A stretch of 48,202 bases of DNA from a virus, in IMG/VR virus record IMGVR_UViG_3300030099_005335, positions 1 through 48,202 of that record. One strand, 5' to 3'. Position 1 is the stretch's first letter, and each line of letters begins with the position of its first letter. The translations under genes and the position numbers were made by a program. Shown here piece after piece: positions 7,850-16,100 of this stretch. The notes below the pieces were generated by a model. It did not search any database. It saw only the letters and a list, made by a program, of their open reading frames with translations, and was not told the DNA's origin.

Positions 7850-7884
7850 AGTTTTTACAATAATAACTTTAGTTGCTACACTTC

Positions 7885-7915
7885 TTGTATTTACTGTGTA
7901 AACAGTTATTATAGT
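7885..7915 (+). promoter_or_regulatory. Capsid promoter with embedded operator
   Basis: A TATAGT -10 box (7910-7915) and a weak TTGTAT -35 box (7885-7890, 19-bp spacer) precede the protease-capsid gene. The inverted repeat ACTGTGTAAACAGT (7893-7906) occupies the spacer; it differs from the genome-wide operator motif at one position. The site would link expression of the head genes to the regulator of the early genes. Confidence 0.5.
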
Positions 7916-7940
7916 GAAAAATCACACAGGGTTATTGACA

Positions 7941-9968
7941 ATGAAAAAGAAAATCGTTTTGCCGTCAATGCATACTAGGGCAGTCATTGTTCCTGATAGT
8001 CTTCAAGAAGACACACGCAGCGTCGATGTTGTTTTTACGACTGGTGAGCGTGGCTTACGGGTTACAGATTTTGGCGAACAGTATTACGAAGAACTTGAGG
8101 TATCAGAACAAGCTATTCGAACTGACCGCCTTGATAACGGTCTAAGCGTTATTGGTGACCACCGTGTTTACGCTGGTATCGATAACGTGTTCGGCATCAC
8201 TGGTGAGTACACTATTGCTGGTGGCGAAATTCGCGGGCGTGTCGGTTTTGCTGACGACGAAGACAGCGACAAGAAATATAGAAAGGTGGTGAACGGCGTC
8301 CTACGTCATGTATCACTTGGTTATCAAATATTCCGCATGATGTATATGGGTGACGCAGAAGACGGCCTACCTATTTATCGTGCTGTTGATTGGATGCCAA
8401 CTGAGCTATCCTTTGTACCAGTACCATTTGAAACAACTAACGGGGTTCGTTCAGCAGAACAACCTTTACATAACTGTGAAATAGAAGACAAAGAGGAATC
8501 TACTATGTGGAACAAAAAACACCGTATGCTGAACGGCAACCCGGAAGAACACGGCGGCAATGCGCCAGCGGGTGACCCATCAGCAGGGACACAAGAGCCA
8601 GCCCCACAGCAACGAGCGCAAGCGCCAGCACCAGCAGCGCCACAAGCGCCAGCGGCTACACCAGCGCCGACGATTGACGTAAACGCTGTCCGTGGTGCAA
8701 TCACGCAATTTACAACCGCCGCAGAACAAGCGGGCGCTGATATTGCAACTGCAACACGTGCCTTTGCCGAGGGTAAAGATATTAACGATTTCCGTGCCGA
8801 GCTTTTAGCTGGCCTTGCAAGTCGTGCCAATACTAATGCGCCTAACGTACCAATGACAGGCCAACGAACTGACCAAGTTGACGCTAAACGTGAAGACTTA
8901 GCAAGTGCAATGTCTGCTCGTATTACGGGTGATTACAGCAAGCTAGGTGATACAGCACGTGGTTTTGCACAAATGCCAATGATGGAAACTATGCGTCATT
9001 ACATGGTTGCCAATGGTGAACGCAATGTACTTGGTGATTCAAGTTTAAACTTTGCTAAACGTGCGTTACACAGTACGTCAGATTTACCGCTGATTCTTGA
9101 AAACGTTATGAACAAAGAGTTGTTGGCAGCATACGCCGCTGAACTTAAAACGTTTGAAACAATCGCACGTCGTACAACTGTAAATGACTTCCGCGAGAAG
9201 AACACGTATAAACTTGGTGACGCGCCTAGCCTATTACCATTAGGTGAGCATGGTGAATACCAATACGGTACGTTCAGTGAAAGTAAAGAAAGTTATCGTA
9301 TCAGCACGTACGCTCGTAAACTTGGTTTTACTCGTCAAATGCTTATCAACGATGATTTATCAGCTTTACAACGCTTTCCACAGTTATTCGGTGGCGCGGC
9401 AGTACGTTTAGAAAACGATATTGTTTGGGGTCTAATCCTGAACTATGACTTCATTACTGGTAAAGCGGCTAACCACCGTCTAAGCGATAATCAACCGTTA
9501 TTCGCTAGCTCACATAACAACTTGTTAGAAGCTGGTTCAGCGCTTGACTTAGATACACTAAGTAACGTTCGTAAGCTTGGTCGTGACCAGAAAACACTTG
9601 ACGGCCATATCTTAAATGTTCAGTACAATACACTTGCTGTAGGTACAGACCTTGAGACACAAGCACAGCGCTTACTAGCTGGTCAATACACACCTGATAA
9701 CGTTAACGATGTTAATATCTTCCGCAACGCTATGAGTTTGATCATCGAGCCGCGTATCAGTCAGGTTACTGGCGGTGCTACTGCACAGTATTACTTTAGT
9801 CAGCAGCTACAGGCGATTGAATACGCTTACTTAGCTGGTAACGAGGGTCTTTACACTGAGACTGTAGAAAGCACTGACGTAGATGGTACGACCATCTTAG
9901 CTCGTCATGACTTTGGTGCAGGCTTCGAAGACTATCGCGGTGCAGCTAAGGCCACTGGCGCAGCTTAA
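7941..9968 (+). CDS. Prohead protease-major capsid protein fusion
   Basis: A 675-residue fusion. Residues about 1-180 look like an HK97-type (S78) prohead protease: His74 in IGDHRVYAG and Ser125 in LRHVSLGYQ match the usual catalytic His and Ser, followed by a DWMPTELSFVPVP segment. Residues about 190-260 are rich in Ala, Pro and Gln, a likely scaffold (delta) region. The rest (about 330-675) resembles HK97/Mu gpT-type major capsid proteins (FETIARRTTVNDFREKNTYK, DDLSALQRFPQLFGGAAVRL). Such fusions are known in other phages. I chose ATG 7941 (AGGG ribosome binding site, downstream of the -10 box); the upstream GTG 7914 lies inside that box. Confidence 0.88.
   Translation: MKKKIVLPSMHTRAVIVPDSLQEDTRSVDVVFTTGERGLRVTDFGEQYYEELEVSEQAIRTDRLDNGLSVIGDHRVYAGIDNVFGITGEYTIAGGEIRGRVGFADDEDSDKKYRKVVNGVLRHVSLGYQIFRMMYMGDAEDGLPIYRAVDWMPTELSFVPVPFETTNGVRSAEQPLHNCEIEDKEESTMWNKKHRMLNGNPEEHGGNAPAGDPSAGTQEPAPQQRAQAPAPAAPQAPAATPAPTIDVNAVRGAITQFTTAAEQAGADIATATRAFAEGKDINDFRAELLAGLASRANTNAPNVPMTGQRTDQVDAKREDLASAMSARITGDYSKLGDTARGFAQMPMMETMRHYMVANGERNVLGDSSLNFAKRALHSTSDLPLILENVMNKELLAAYAAELKTFETIARRTTVNDFREKNTYKLGDAPSLLPLGEHGEYQYGTFSESKESYRISTYARKLGFTRQMLINDDLSALQRFPQLFGGAAVRLENDIVWGLILNYDFITGKAANHRLSDNQPLFASSHNNLLEAGSALDLDTLSNVRKLGRDQKTLDGHILNVQYNTLAVGTDLETQAQRLLAGQYTPDNVNDVNIFRNAMSLIIEPRISQVTGGATAQYYFSQQLQAIEYAYLAGNEGLYTETVESTDVDGTTILARHDFGAGFEDYRGAAKATGAA
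8505..9968 (+). CDS. Internal in-frame start: scaffold-capsid product
   Basis: Within the fusion gene the ATG at 8505 (residue 189) is preceded by AAAGAGGAA at good spacing, a stronger ribosome binding site than that of the full gene. It falls exactly between the protease domain and the Ala/Pro-rich region. Translation from here would give a 487-residue scaffold-plus-capsid protein in large amounts and the protease fusion in small amounts, comparable to the nested C/Nu3 genes of lambda. The position and motif are visible; use of this start is inference. Confidence 0.6.
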   Translation: MWNKKHRMLNGNPEEHGGNAPAGDPSAGTQEPAPQQRAQAPAPAAPQAPAATPAPTIDVNAVRGAITQFTTAAEQAGADIATATRAFAEGKDINDFRAELLAGLASRANTNAPNVPMTGQRTDQVDAKREDLASAMSARITGDYSKLGDTARGFAQMPMMETMRHYMVANGERNVLGDSSLNFAKRALHSTSDLPLILENVMNKELLAAYAAELKTFETIARRTTVNDFREKNTYKLGDAPSLLPLGEHGEYQYGTFSESKESYRISTYARKLGFTRQMLINDDLSALQRFPQLFGGAAVRLENDIVWGLILNYDFITGKAANHRLSDNQPLFASSHNNLLEAGSALDLDTLSNVRKLGRDQKTLDGHILNVQYNTLAVGTDLETQAQRLLAGQYTPDNVNDVNIFRNAMSLIIEPRISQVTGGATAQYYFSQQLQAIEYAYLAGNEGLYTETVESTDVDGTTILARHDFGAGFEDYRGAAKATGAA

Positions 9969-9985
9969 TCATTAGTTAACTTTAT

Positions 9986-10001
9986 GGGGCTTAACCGCCC
10001 C
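9986..10001 (+). terminator. Hairpin between capsid and decoration genes
   Basis: GGGGC (9986-9990) pairs with GCCCC (9997-10001) around a 6-base loop, followed by the short T-rich GTTTCTT. With only a 5-bp stem and a weak T run it may act as a partial terminator or an mRNA 3' stabiliser that sets the capsid to decoration ratio. Confidence 0.4.
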
Positions 10002-10023
10002 GTTTCTTAATAGGAATATTATT

Positions 10024-10362
10024 ATGAAAAACGGTCATTCACGTGGTGATGTAATCACGTTTACAGCGCCTAGCGGTGGTGTAACTTCGGGCGTACCTAT
10101 TATCATTGGTGCGTTATTTGTAATCCCTGCTATTAGTGCGGCAGAGGGCGAAAGCTTTGAGGGTGCTATAACTCAAGCATGGAATTTACCTAAAGTGCCT
10201 GCTAACACTACTACGGTTGGCGCTGCCGCATACTGGAACGCTACCGCAGGGCAAGCAACTACCACGGCTACTGGTAACCGTCTAATTGGCGCGTTCATTG
10301 AAGCAAAAGCCAACGGCGATAGTACCGCAGCAGTTGTTCTAAATGGCATCGCTGTCGTTTAA
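10024..10362 (+). CDS. Capsid decoration/cement protein (DUF2190-like)
   Basis: A 112-residue protein right after the capsid gene. The pattern fits the DUF2190 family (VITFTAPSGGVTSGVPIIIG near the start, then GESFEGAITQAWNLPK and a long Ala/Thr-rich end with NRLIGAFIEAKANGDSTAAV), whose characterised members are found on capsids as decoration proteins. The 20-base overlap with the next gene suggests one late operon. Confidence 0.75.
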   Translation: MKNGHSRGDVITFTAPSGGVTSGVPIIIGALFVIPAISAAEGESFEGAITQAWNLPKVPANTTTVGAAAYWNATAGQATTTATGNRLIGAFIEAKANGDSTAAVVLNGIAVV

Positions 10363-10684
10363 GCAGTTAGCCCGTAGAGCCGCCCAAGTGGTCAATGATC
10401 GTTTGGGCGAACCTTGTACGTACTTCACCTACGGTGCTAATGAACCTCAAGAAAACGTACAAATCATAATAGCGCGTGAGGGTGAGTCTCGCGACCAAAT
10501 GGGGAACTTGGTTGTACCTGAAATCCAAGGTAGTGCGTTAAAATCAGAACTAACCCAACGGCCTAGCGACAGAGATTATCTGATTGATAGTGAGGGTCAA
10601 AGATACCGCGTGTCATACGTTCTACATGACAACCCTAGCAAGTGGTATTTTTATTTAATCGAAGTTTCTGACGACGATGGCTAG
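10343..10684 (+). CDS. Head-tail joining protein (FII-like)
   Basis: A 113-residue protein in the position of lambda gpFII, after the decoration protein and before a gpZ-like protein. The pattern (a helical N-terminus FKQLARRAAQVVNDRLGEPC, then several beta strands and a C-terminal DNPSKWYFYLIEV) fits phage head-tail attachment proteins. These form the connector below the portal to which the tail docks. The family call is moderate; position supports it. Overlaps both neighbours (20 and 8 bases). Confidence 0.6.
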   Translation: MASLSFKQLARRAAQVVNDRLGEPCTYFTYGANEPQENVQIIIAREGESRDQMGNLVVPEIQGSALKSELTQRPSDRDYLIDSEGQRYRVSYVLHDNPSKWYFYLIEVSDDDG

Positions 10685-11300
10685 ATTTACACCTGACCAA
10701 CTCAGCGCGTTAGCCAGCAACATAACCGCAAAGGATGCTGTAATTAATCGTGCGGCATCTTTAGCGATAAACCGAACGCTCACCTACACTCGTAATCAAT
10801 CAATCAATCTAATGCGTCTTGAGGTCAATTTACAAGACTCGTACATTAGGCGTAACCTACGTACACGTCAACGTGCCAGCCCTCAACGACTAGCAGGCAT
10901 TATTCGCGCTAATGCACGCTCAACGTTATTAACTCGATACCCGTTCACCACCAGCCGTACAGGTGTTAGGGTTGCTGTTAATTCACGTGAGGGATACCAG
11001 CAGATTGAGAACGCATTCATTGTAACTAACCTACGTGGTTCAGGTGCAAGAGGGATAGCGTTACGTAACACTAGCGCAGTAGAACATTTTAAACGTGCGT
11101 TAAGCCCGGCCACACCAGCCAAGCGACGCAAATTACAACGCATCATATCGGCAGCAAGAAGTAACCCGCGTGGCATTCAGGTGTTAAGCTCACGTAGTAT
11201 AAACCAAGTGTTTACAAGCACACGTGAAGACGTTGAGCCGCGTAGTATACGTTTCTTAAATGATGAATTTATACAGCAGATAACAAGGTTAAACAGATGA
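10677..11300 (+). CDS. Minor tail protein Z-like
   Basis: A 207-residue, very basic protein with the pattern of the prophage minor tail protein Z family: an N-terminal helix pair (DAVINRAASLAINRTLTYTR), then RRNLRTRQRASPQRLAGIIR and a strand pair around RTGVRVAVNSREGYQ. In lambda gpZ acts at the head-tail joint and is needed for DNA injection. The gene overlaps the previous and following genes by 8 and 4 bases. Confidence 0.7.
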   Translation: MARFTPDQLSALASNITAKDAVINRAASLAINRTLTYTRNQSINLMRLEVNLQDSYIRRNLRTRQRASPQRLAGIIRANARSTLLTRYPFTTSRTGVRVAVNSREGYQQIENAFIVTNLRGSGARGIALRNTSAVEHFKRALSPATPAKRRKLQRIISAARSNPRGIQVLSSRSINQVFTSTREDVEPRSIRFLNDEFIQQITRLNR

Positions 11301-11773
11301 ACAATCCACCAATTGTAATATTTGAAAACGAGTTCTTAGGCAAGGTACTAACGCCTTTACGTGGTATTAGTAAGGATAACGGCTATGAAAGTGACCTGAC
11401 AGTGCTTGAGGGTTGGTTAACTCATTATGCAGCAGATTTAGAAAAGGGTATTCGTGGCCGCAGCTTTCCTGCTATTGCAGCGCACAGCCGCCAAGAATCT
11501 GTAGTAATACAGCGCCCGGTGCATCGTGGTGACCCTGTTGCGGCAGAGAACATACGCCGCATTGTGCTTGAGGGTGGTGTTAGTGCAAGCGACCCCGAAG
11601 CAGTTAACGGTAACCTTGAAAGTTTGCTGCGAGATATTAAGCGTGCGCTATCCCCGTTCGCCAGAAGCTTGACTATTGTATCAGTAGACTTCATACTCCC
11701 AGAGGGTTCTAACCGATATGCGTTTTTGCAGATTGACGCAGAAATAAAATACAATGAAACGTGGGATAACTAA
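11297..11773 (+). CDS. Tail terminator (gpU-like) candidate
   Basis: A 158-residue protein without membrane segments. It has mixed helices and strands (ENEFLGKVLTPLRGI at the start, a central helix LESLLRDIKRALSPFARSL, and a final strand YAFLQIDAEIKYNETW). The place in the gene order, after a gpZ-like and before the tail tube genes, is where lambda has gpU, which stops tail tube growth. The call rests mostly on position. Overlaps the preceding gene as ATGA. Confidence 0.5.
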   Translation: MNNPPIVIFENEFLGKVLTPLRGISKDNGYESDLTVLEGWLTHYAADLEKGIRGRSFPAIAAHSRQESVVIQRPVHRGDPVAAENIRRIVLEGGVSASDPEAVNGNLESLLRDIKRALSPFARSLTIVSVDFILPEGSNRYAFLQIDAEIKYNETWDN

Positions 11774-11775
11774 GC

Positions 11776-12150
11776 ATGAACAAAGTACAATTTTTACCTG
11801 AACATTTTCAAGTGACAGTAGCAGAACATAAGTTACTGGCAGAAATAAACACCATTCGTGACAATGTTATAGTTCGTCTTATCGAACATGAGCCTGTTAG
11901 TGCTGGTGGTATTGTGTTGGCTCAAAAGGACGTTGAGAAAACAACAGTTGGCGTAGTGTTAAAAGCCAACAAAGTTAGCTATCATCGTAATGGTGACCCA
12001 TGCAACCCGTCTATCACACAGGGCGATGTTGTGCGCTTGCAACGCGGTAACGTAGGCACTACAATGCCAGAAGCACCAGAGGGTCAAAAATGGATATGTG
12101 TGCCAGAAGATTGTATTTACTATTCACGAACTATTAAGGTTGAAGACTAA
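11776..12150 (+). CDS. GroES-like co-chaperonin
   Basis: A 124-residue protein with an N-terminal extension (about 25 residues) followed by a cpn10-type domain: IRDNVIVRLIEHEP at residues 28-40, then SAGGIVL (42-48), identical to the mobile-loop motif by which bacterial GroES contacts GroEL, then TTVGVVLKAN (like TRGEVLAVG of GroES), QGDVVRL and a closing VPEDCIYY. A phage co-chaperonin (such as T4 gp31) adapts host GroEL for folding phage proteins. Its place in the tail operon, just before the tail tube gene, is unusual and suggests folding of a virion protein. Overlaps the next gene's start as TAATG. Confidence 0.75.
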   Translation: MNKVQFLPEHFQVTVAEHKLLAEINTIRDNVIVRLIEHEPVSAGGIVLAQKDVEKTTVGVVLKANKVSYHRNGDPCNPSITQGDVVRLQRGNVGTTMPEAPEGQKWICVPEDCIYYSRTIKVED

Positions 12151-12320
12151 TGGAAAAAAATAAAACAGAAGTAAAAGAAGTTGAGGTAACCATTACGGTT
12201 GATAACCTCAATCATGCGGGTAAACCCCGTGAAAAAGGTGATAAAATCAAAGTGACCGCAGGACAGGCCGCAGTGATGGAATCAATGGGTGTAATTCAAG
12301 CTATGGGAGTTAAAGCATAA
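12150..12320 (+). CDS. Small Mu-N/DUF7210-like protein
   Basis: A 56-residue protein. Its middle (LNHAGKPREKGDKIKVTAGQ) followed by an AAVMESMGVI end fits the pattern of short phage proteins of the FluMu N type, a strand hairpin (HAGKxxxPGDxIxVT) and a C-terminal helix. Such proteins are usually coded beside tail tube or head-completion genes; their role is unknown. The gene is linked on both sides by TAATG stop-start overlaps. Confidence 0.75.
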   Translation: MEKNKTEVKEVEVTITVDNLNHAGKPREKGDKIKVTAGQAAVMESMGVIQAMGVKA

Positions 12321-13081
12321 TGGCCGCTGTATCCAATCTAACTCGTAACCGTTCTTTTCGTGGCGGTGGTGGTATCTACTTGCGTAACCTGTCTGATTCA
12401 GGTACGGGCTTTTTTGCTCTAGGTAACGCCGATAACTTTGCATTCGCAATTAACGAAGAAACACAAAATCAACGTAACTTCCAAGTTCCGGGCGGTGGTA
12501 ACATTGCGTCTACCTCTACCATTACTGACGTTACAGCTTCGGTTAACTCAATATCTATCAACCCTCGTACTGCGGGTGTTGCGTTACGTGCGTTAATCCA
12601 AACAATTGACGGTGCTACAATTACTGGTGAAACACATACTGCTTATGCTGATATGTTTATTCCATTTTTGCAAACACCTGATTTTGATGAAACGTTAACT
12701 GTTACCGACCAAGGTGCAGCCACTACTTATGTAGCTGGTACGGACTACTTGGTTCGTAACAATGGTATCTTTATTGCGGCGGATGGCTCTATTGCTGATG
12801 CGTCAACAATTGTAGTTAACTATATGTCAAAAGCGACGTATGAAGTTGAAGCGCTTACCGAAGCCGCCGTAGAATATGAAGTATTTTTTGACGGCTTCAA
12901 TGAAGCGGATAACGGTAAATCTGTTACTGTTCGTTGTCACCGTGTTGCGTTTACTCCGACTACTGCACTAGCTCTAATTCAGGAAGATTTTGGCGCGTTG
13001 CCATTTGAGTTCCAAGTATTAGCGGACGACACTAAAACTGGTCAAGAGTCACAATACTTTACACTGAAAATGGAACAGTAA
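12320..13081 (+). CDS. Major tail tube protein
   Basis: A 253-residue beta-rich protein in the expected place of the tail tube, before the tape measure gene. The N-terminal part (AVSNLTRNRSFRGGGGIYLR) and the strands around TSTITDVTASVNSISI are of the phage tube type. The second half contains an added beta domain (about 120-170: FDETLTVTDQ, DYLVRNNGIFIAADG), similar to the Ig-like insertions of phage tail proteins. A strong terminator follows directly, as expected for a gene needed in high copy number. Confidence 0.75.
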   Translation: MAAVSNLTRNRSFRGGGGIYLRNLSDSGTGFFALGNADNFAFAINEETQNQRNFQVPGGGNIASTSTITDVTASVNSISINPRTAGVALRALIQTIDGATITGETHTAYADMFIPFLQTPDFDETLTVTDQGAATTYVAGTDYLVRNNGIFIAADGSIADASTIVVNYMSKATYEVEALTEAAVEYEVFFDGFNEADNGKSVTVRCHRVAFTPTTALALIQEDFGALPFEFQVLADDTKTGQESQYFTLKMEQ

Positions 13082-13100
13082 TTTTTACTTGTTTATGATT

Positions 13101-13130
13101 AAGGGTTACACTCGTTGTAGCCCTTTTTTT
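13101..13130 (+). terminator. Rho-independent terminator after the tail tube
   Basis: AAGGGTTACA (13101-13110) pairs with TGTAGCCCTT (13116-13125) with one G-U pair, loop CTCGT, followed by T residues to 13130. It would reduce transcription of the tape measure gene compared with the tail tube. Confidence 0.85.
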
Positions 13131-13149
13131 ATGCCTAAAGAGAAACAAC

Positions 13150-16100
13150 ATGGTTGATATAGTAGACCTCAGAATAGAAGCAGAGAACCTAGCCAGTGAA
13201 CGACTAGTGCAAGTCGCTAACGACGTTCAGGGCTTGGGTCGTACTGCTAACCGCGCTCAAGAACAGGTAGAGCAATTAGAAATAACACAACGTAGCCTTA
13301 ATAGTTTTATTGAAGCGCGTAAACGTGTGAACGATTTAGAAGAAGAAGTATCACAGGCAACGGTGCAGTATCAAACGTTACAGCGTGAATTACGTAACGC
13401 CACCAATGCCACCGATGAACAACGATTAGCCGTCAGTCGTCAAGGGACAACCCTACGTGGGTTACGTGCTGATTTAACCAGAACGAATACTGAATACCGT
13501 AACTTACGTGAGGGTTTACGGGCAGTTGGCGTTAACACGCAAGCATATCGCCAAGAGCAAGCACGATTAACCGCTGAAACAGCAGCGCAACGTGTTGAAG
13601 CTGATCGCCTTAGTGCAACGTATGACCAGCAAACAGACAGGTTACGCGCACAGCTAGCGACCCAACGAGCCGCACGTGAAGAAGCGCAACGCCAAGAGCA
13701 GGCACAACGTGAACTACGCCAAGAAACCGAACGAGCTTCGGCAGCTAACGCAGCATCATTAGCACAGCAGCGCAGGCAGACCGAAGAACAAGGTCGATTG
13801 ACTATTGCTACTGGCAGATATGAACAAGGTTTGCGTAGACTGAATGCTGCACAGGCTGCGGGTAACTTAACACGCGGTAACTACATTCGTGGTGAAGCAA
13901 GATTGCGCCAGCAGCTTAATCTAACCGGGTCACAGGTTGATACGACACGACGAGCCATTGAAGCGGACACACAAAGCAAAATAGCCAATAGTCGTAGCAC
14001 CGATGCCCTGACTAGCGTAACTCGTCGATTAGCACAGGCATATACCGTCCTGATTGCCGCACAGACCGCCGCTAGTAGCGTTGCTGGTAATGTGCAAGCC
14101 TATGGGTCACTTGAAGCCGCTATAACGAACGTAGAGCGTACGACAGGTATTGCACGTGAACAGGTTGTAGAACTTGCAAACGAGATACGCGAGCTAGGCG
14201 CAGAGGTCACACCTACCACGTCAGCCGAACTATTACGCTTTGCTGAAATTGCAGGCCAACTAGGTACTAACAGCACCGAAGATATTCTATTGTTGGTTAA
14301 TGCAGCCGAACAGTTAGGTGTTGCTACTAACATTGCTGGTGATGAAGCCGCTACACTACTCAGTCGTATATTACAATCGACAGGTGAGGGCATCCCAGCT
14401 ATCGGTAACCTAAGTTCGTCAGTCGTTGAATTAGGTAATAACTTTGCTGCACGTGAAGATGAAATAGTAAACTTTACACGTGAGATTGTAACAGCCACAC
14501 GTGATATTAATTTAAGTTCAGCCGCCGCCGCTGGCCTTGGTACTACACTTGCTGTTGCTGGTCAACGTGCCGAAGCTTCACGAACAGCTATCAGCCGATT
14601 GTCGCAGGCAATTCGTCGTGCTGGTACAGAGGGCGGGGAAAGTTTAGAACGCCTTGCACAGATAACCGGGCAGACTACAGACCAGCTACAAGAGAACCTA
14701 GGTGAACGGTCAGAACAAATCATATTAGATTTTGTACGTGGTTTAGCAAGAGTGCAAGAACAAGGCGGCGTAACGTTAGACGTGCTTCGTCAGTTTGGTA
14801 TTGACGGCCAAGAAGCAGCAGGCGTATTCAACGGCCTTACTGCACAGGTTGACACGTTAGCCAGAGCATTAGACCAATCAAGCACAGCATACCGTGACGG
14901 GCTAGCACAGGTGCGTGAAGCATCAAACGTGTACGCTAACCAAGAATCTGCAATAGGTCGGTTACAAAACCAGTTTACTAACTTGCGTGAAGAATTAGGC
15001 CGGGCGTTTTCTGATGAAACTAACGCCGCAGTAAACCTATTCAGTGACGCTCTTGATGGTTCTGAGGATTCATTAGTTAGCCTGTTTGAAATACTACCTG
15101 ATGTTATATCAGGACTTGGTGAACTAAGTCAGAGCTTAGGCGGGTTTATTGACTTGCTAGGTACGGACGGTGCTGGGGCTATTGAGGGCTTTGCTGAAAT
15201 AATTACCACGACGTTTAATTTACTCGATAACGGTATCAATGTGCTGGTACTTAGTTTTCAAGAGTTAATATCTGAAACGGTAACCGCAGCACAAACCCTT
15301 GCTGAATTGTTTGGTCAAGACTTCGACAGCACTTACCTTGATGGTTTGAACGAAGCGATAGAGCGTACCAGAGGGCGCATACTACAGAACAATGAAGATA
15401 TTGACCGTTCAGTAGCCCGACTTGCTGGAACGTCGTCACGTAGCTATGAAGACCTTATAGATACTGTGGAGCAATACGAGGGCGTAATAACTCGACTTAG
15501 CGAGAATGAGCAAGCGGCCATACGTTCCATTATTGACAAAACGGGATTTATTGAGGGTGAAGACCAGCAATACCGCGAACTAACCGAAGCAATCATAAGA
15601 GCTAACCGGGCGCAAGAAATTGAAATAGAGCTTACCAGCCGTGTTACCGAGGGTAAGGCCGCAGAAGCACAAGCAAGACGCAATCAAATTGCCGCTATTT
15701 CGGAATCTAATCAGGCGCTCAATGATGAAATTGCCATTAACAGTACCCTTAATGAGTCACGCGCACAGCTAGAAGAACGTATTCGTAACATAACCCAACT
15801 TGAACAGGACGGGATATTAACTAAAGAGCAGGCCGCTAACTTCACGTCATTACTTACTACGAATGTAAACTTGCTTAACGATGCACAAGCAGAACTTACA
15901 GAAAGTACCGAAGCGCAAGCACTTAGTGCGGCAGAATTGCTTGCACGTAACGCAGCATTAAACGCAGACTTTGCAGCAGGGGTAATCACCAGAGAACAGC
16001 TAACAACGGCTCAGGCAGCTTTACAGGCTCAATTTGAAGCTACTAACGTAGTTACTGACGACTTGGTTAGCACTACACAGGAATATAGTGACGCACAGTT

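Noticed and set aside
7914-7940. GTG start of the protease-capsid gene at 7914
   Set aside because: It lies inside the -10 box of the proposed promoter and lacks a ribosome binding site; ATG 7941 has AGGG at good distance.
8375-8830. 151-residue minus-strand frame opposite the protease-capsid gene
   Set aside because: It reflects the Ala/Pro/Gln-rich linker read backwards (Cys/Gly/Ala-rich nonsense); the sense protein is clear.
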